Below, piece after piece: positions 60,508-64,000 of a stretch of DNA of 64,000 nt (the stretch's first letter is position 1; each line of letters opens with the position of its first letter). Made by a program: the position numbers and the translations under genes. This stretch comes from Temnopleurus reevesii (Eukaryota > Echinodermata > Echinoidea > Temnopleuroida > Temnopleuridae), in NCBI GenBank assembly GCA_036244855.1, contig BQKZ01002589.1, positions 12,813 through 76,812 of the forward strand, written 5' to 3'. The notes below the pieces were generated by a model. That model made no database searches. It was not told the origin of the DNA and saw only the letters and a list, made by a program, of their open reading frames with translations.

Positions 60508-63500
60508 CTACATGGGAGGAAATCAAAGAGACAACAATCATTTAAAAGAAATAATTTGCGAGAAATCATTCTCCAACACAATTTGGAAAAAGAGAGTTCA
60601 TAACCTACAAAAAGTAGTAATCAATTAAACAAAGGTAAATATTACAAGTCATTTTGTTAAATGCTAAATAACTTTTGATGCTAATACCAAAGAAGACAGA
60701 GTGTCCAGATATCTGCTTGAGAAATCATGAATCATTATTTGAATCCAAGAAGTGGTGAGAAAGTTTTTGAAACAAAAGAGGTGTAGTACATTTCTTGTAG
60801 TGGCAACAGTGTGATATAGGACTATATATCAATGTCTTGTGAAAGCATTTTCAGAGGCTAGCTGGACAGTACTTATTCCTGGCATCTACAAGAATAGTGA
60901 TTTGACAATTTTGTAATACAGTACTTTCTATGGGGAAGTATCTAGACCAAGCAGTAGTTAACACAAAAATACAAAACTCAATTATTCCAGAGAAGTTATA
61001 AGGATCTTCCAAAAAAAAAATCCCTATAAACCTGAATGAGTATGATTTGAAAAGGTTATGGTCAAAAGAGTTTCTTAGGGAATATACATGTACATGTACT
61101 CTTCATATTCTCCCCTATACTGAAATGATAAAATAATATTATGATCCATGTAAGAGCATTATCTCGTCCCCAAGCAAGATTCACCCAGGCTTTGTACATG
61201 CTGTACAATACATTGTCCTTGCCAGCCGGTTCATGTAATGAGTTGGGTGTGCATGGCCCCATTAAGGAAAGGTATTGCAAATATGTCTCTAGCACATACG
61301 AGGGCATATTGGGGTCAAATAGTATTGCTATAATCAAACAGAGAGAAGGGATCCTCTTCAAAGGACACAGTGATTTTAGTCTATTGAAAGATGAACTCAA
61401 CTGAGTGTCGTCTAGGTGATTCTCTCTAACACATATTGCTTTTACATAAGTTGCTATGACAACATATTCTTGTTCCACCTTGTATTGATATGAAAGTCCC
61501 ATAAATTTTGATACATTTGAAGTAACATCTTGTCACAGCAATTGGTATTAAAAGAGGACACTGATCAAGATATATGGAGCACGCTGTTTGGAGCAACAAT
61601 ATTATCATGTTGCCATGGTAACCAATCAGGATGATAGCCAGACTGATTTATGTATACCCTAGTTTGACAAAAGAGAAGTGAGGGTATCCTGAAAAGATGT
61701 GTGAGTGATAGGTCTAACTCCACAGATTTAATGCTCATTACATGTCTAATAATCAATTGATTTTCCTTCCTTTAGTGATACTGTAACTTACTCAGATAAC
61801 AATCCAGACATTTGTTGAAGACTTCAACCCATTTAACATAGTTCTGCATATAGGTTACCCACCTATGTTTCAAATTAGTTCCCCATTAAGAAGCAAAAGA
61901 GGGAGGAAATAATACGAAATGCGAATTTGGGTTTGCTTGTCTGCATTTGCAATTAACTATAGCAATTTTGATAACTGATTTACTGCTCATTTTAAATTAA
62001 ATTCACATCCGCGCCAGAATGATTTTACTTATACATTCACTTTATCTTTAAAAAAATAAAATGTTACTTCTCTCAAAGCCCCTGCATCTCACTTGGTTGA
62101 ACCATACCATATATTTTCATCCTGGCCTACGATTGTAAATGTATCAAAAAATGCATCGGTGGCACATTATTTTATTTCATTTTATGTCCAAGGCATATTT
62201 GCATTAATATTTTTTTTCACCCACTCATCAGTAAGTTTTATGTCAACAGCCGAACCCTCTTTATCAGGTAGTTCAATGCTTTCATATCTAATTGCTGCAA
62301 TAAAATCACCATTACTTGTCAAGTAGTTCCCACAATTATTTTATCCTTATCGAAGATCTCCCATTATTGTGACAGGGATGGGCTAAATTAGGTCAGGCTA
62401 ACAGTGAGTGACATTTTTCATTTATTTTAGTTGTTGCAGTTGTTATATATACTTCTAAACGTTTTGTTCCATTTTTAGGTCAAGTTACTTTTGCAAATGT
62501 TTTACAATGTACAGATACATTGGTTTTAATCATTAGCCAAAACGGGCATCAAAGCAAAGTAACTTTGAAACTTGATTCACTGCCCATCTTAAATTTTATT
62601 CATACAACTCTAGCATGATAGTATCCACTACATTTACCCGTACATGAACCTCCATTCAAATTGAACATTTTCACCTCTAAAAGCCCTGTCTCATAGTTTT
62701 ATTAGCCATCCCCAAATAATTCATACCCTTTCAAATGTGGTAAAAATGCATCAGGTACACATCATTTTATTTGCCAAAGCATGTTTGCATTCACATTTGA
62801 TTCACCCACTCATAAGTCTTATGTCAGCAGCCGAACCCTTCAAGTTCAAAGTACAGTCTACATATTTCTACTTTCAATTGATCTTATCAGCTGGTGTTAT
62901 GCCTTTAATATCTAATCGCTGTGATAAAATAAACATTTCATGTCAAGTACATGTAGTTCCCACAATTATTTTATTCACATGAATGACTCCCAGGTTTGTG
63001 GTTATGGATAGGCCTAACAAGTCTAACGCCTCTCAAACTAATTGTAATATCACTGATATTTAGATGAGAGACCCACATTTTCATGTACATGTAATTTTCT
63101 TGTTTCAATAATTGCCTTCCATACTCATTTCAAAACCAGCATCCAATTGTATTTGTGAACATGTATCACATTAATCGTAATTCATAGGTCTTCAAAACAT
63201 ACGAACTGTGCAAAACAAAGTCACCTATCACCTATCACTTCAAGCAATATGAGTTTAACACCTATGTGCAGAACAAGTTTGATTATTAGTAAGCCTACAG
63301 GTATCACTATCGGATGAGTGTACCTCTCCACACATTACATACAGTACAATACCAGCACACATCTTTACAATTGAAGTTCATGTCTGCTTCGAGCCCTGGG
63401 GAAAACACTTCCAATAAAATGGAGGCCAATAAAAAAGGGCAAAGATTTGACCTGGGTGTGAGATTCATAATTCATTCTGCATTGGCAAGTTTAATTCTAC

Positions 63501-64000
63501 ATTTTGCACAGTCAGTTTGTGTAGTCTATATTGTGGCTCTATTTTTTTTTAATTCAGTTGTACCAAAATGATTTCAGAACGATATTGTAACCAATTCATG
63601 TTTACTATCTTGGTTATTTATTAACACAAGTGCAAAATAAGTTAAAATGTGCAGATGTCTTACTTGTTAGATTGGCAAAATAACTTACAGACTGTATAGC
63701 TTTTGGAAACACACTAACACAGCTGCAGTGTATTTTAATATCACAGGTTTGATAACCATTTCATATTATCAAGTAATTAAACAGGATAAAGCTGTGACAT
63801 AAATTTGTTGCAAATGTTGAAATTTGTGGATATAAATGTGTAAAAGCCTTGTAAAGATACCAAACAGGGTATAGATGTTTTGGGAGGAAATGTGTTCTAT
63901 CTTTTCATTCTCTTGAGGAAATAAAAGAAGCAGATGTTCACATGTTGCCATAGCAACAGAAGGAGTATCCTGCCTCAGTGTAAATGATAAGTGGTTTCCT
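60508..64000 (-). other. Upstream intron of filamin (CH2 side), with diverged tandem duplication
   Basis: No CH-domain coding sequence was found, so this is intron 5' of v1. Segments at about 61930-62400 and 62540-63020 are related: shared AAAAATGCATC, TGTCAxCAGCCGAACCC and GTAGTTCCCACAATTATTTTAT in the same order. The frames inside them have no known domain. Confidence 0.6.

Noticed and set aside
61062..61502. 146-codon minus-strand frame upstream of v1, considered as a CH-domain exon.
   Set aside because: No calponin-homology motifs, no correct phase into v1, and a composition like intron.

Overview
This window is one stretch of an animal nuclear genome. It carries most of a single filamin gene on the minus strand, with the 5' end towards high coordinates. 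It is AT-rich and intron-rich, with short exons, GT-AG introns, small transposon relics, tRNA-derived SINEs and minisatellites. The filamin repeats align in order with the vertebrate filamin A/B/C family as I remember it. The high allelic divergence and the assembly style suggest a marine invertebrate deuterostome. A sea urchin or sea star is my best guess, but no sequence here proves the species.

Layout by coordinate. 1-2793: no gene recognised; a possible 1.7 kb element with G-rich inverted ends and a 138-bp foldback. 2794-6170: a 1,688-bp block present twice, joined by one N (4482). 6170-6344: a Tc1/mariner-type MITE. 6345-7300: probable start of the filamin 3' UTR. 7301-60507: filamin coding exons. 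60508-64000: intron or upstream sequence with no exon recognised. The actin-binding CH1 domain, most of CH2 and the promoter lie beyond the window.

I could place 35 coding exons with matching splice phases (called v1-v35 below; v1 is the first visible, not the first of the gene). Joined as a single copy they give 2,322 residues and a stop. The order is: end of CH2, rod-1 Ig repeats, hinge 1, rod-2 repeats 16-23, a Thr-containing hinge 2, and dimerisation repeat 24. Rod 1 has 14 repeats by my count. The repeat corresponding to human 7 seems absent, giving 23 repeats instead of 24.

Exons v20-v27 occur twice (13375-21038 and 21040-29349), again joined by a single N. The two copies differ by about a dozen exonic bases, nearly all silent. 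Splicing one copy to the other would break the reading frame (phase 1 into phase 0). I read this as two alleles placed in tandem by the assembler, not as a longer filamin.

I found no operon, defence system, CRISPR array or other exotic system. The most interesting points are the missing rod repeat, a Thr/Arg pentapeptide expansion in repeat 15, a duplicated exon edge that would make an in-frame 24-nt microexon, and several small mobile elements.
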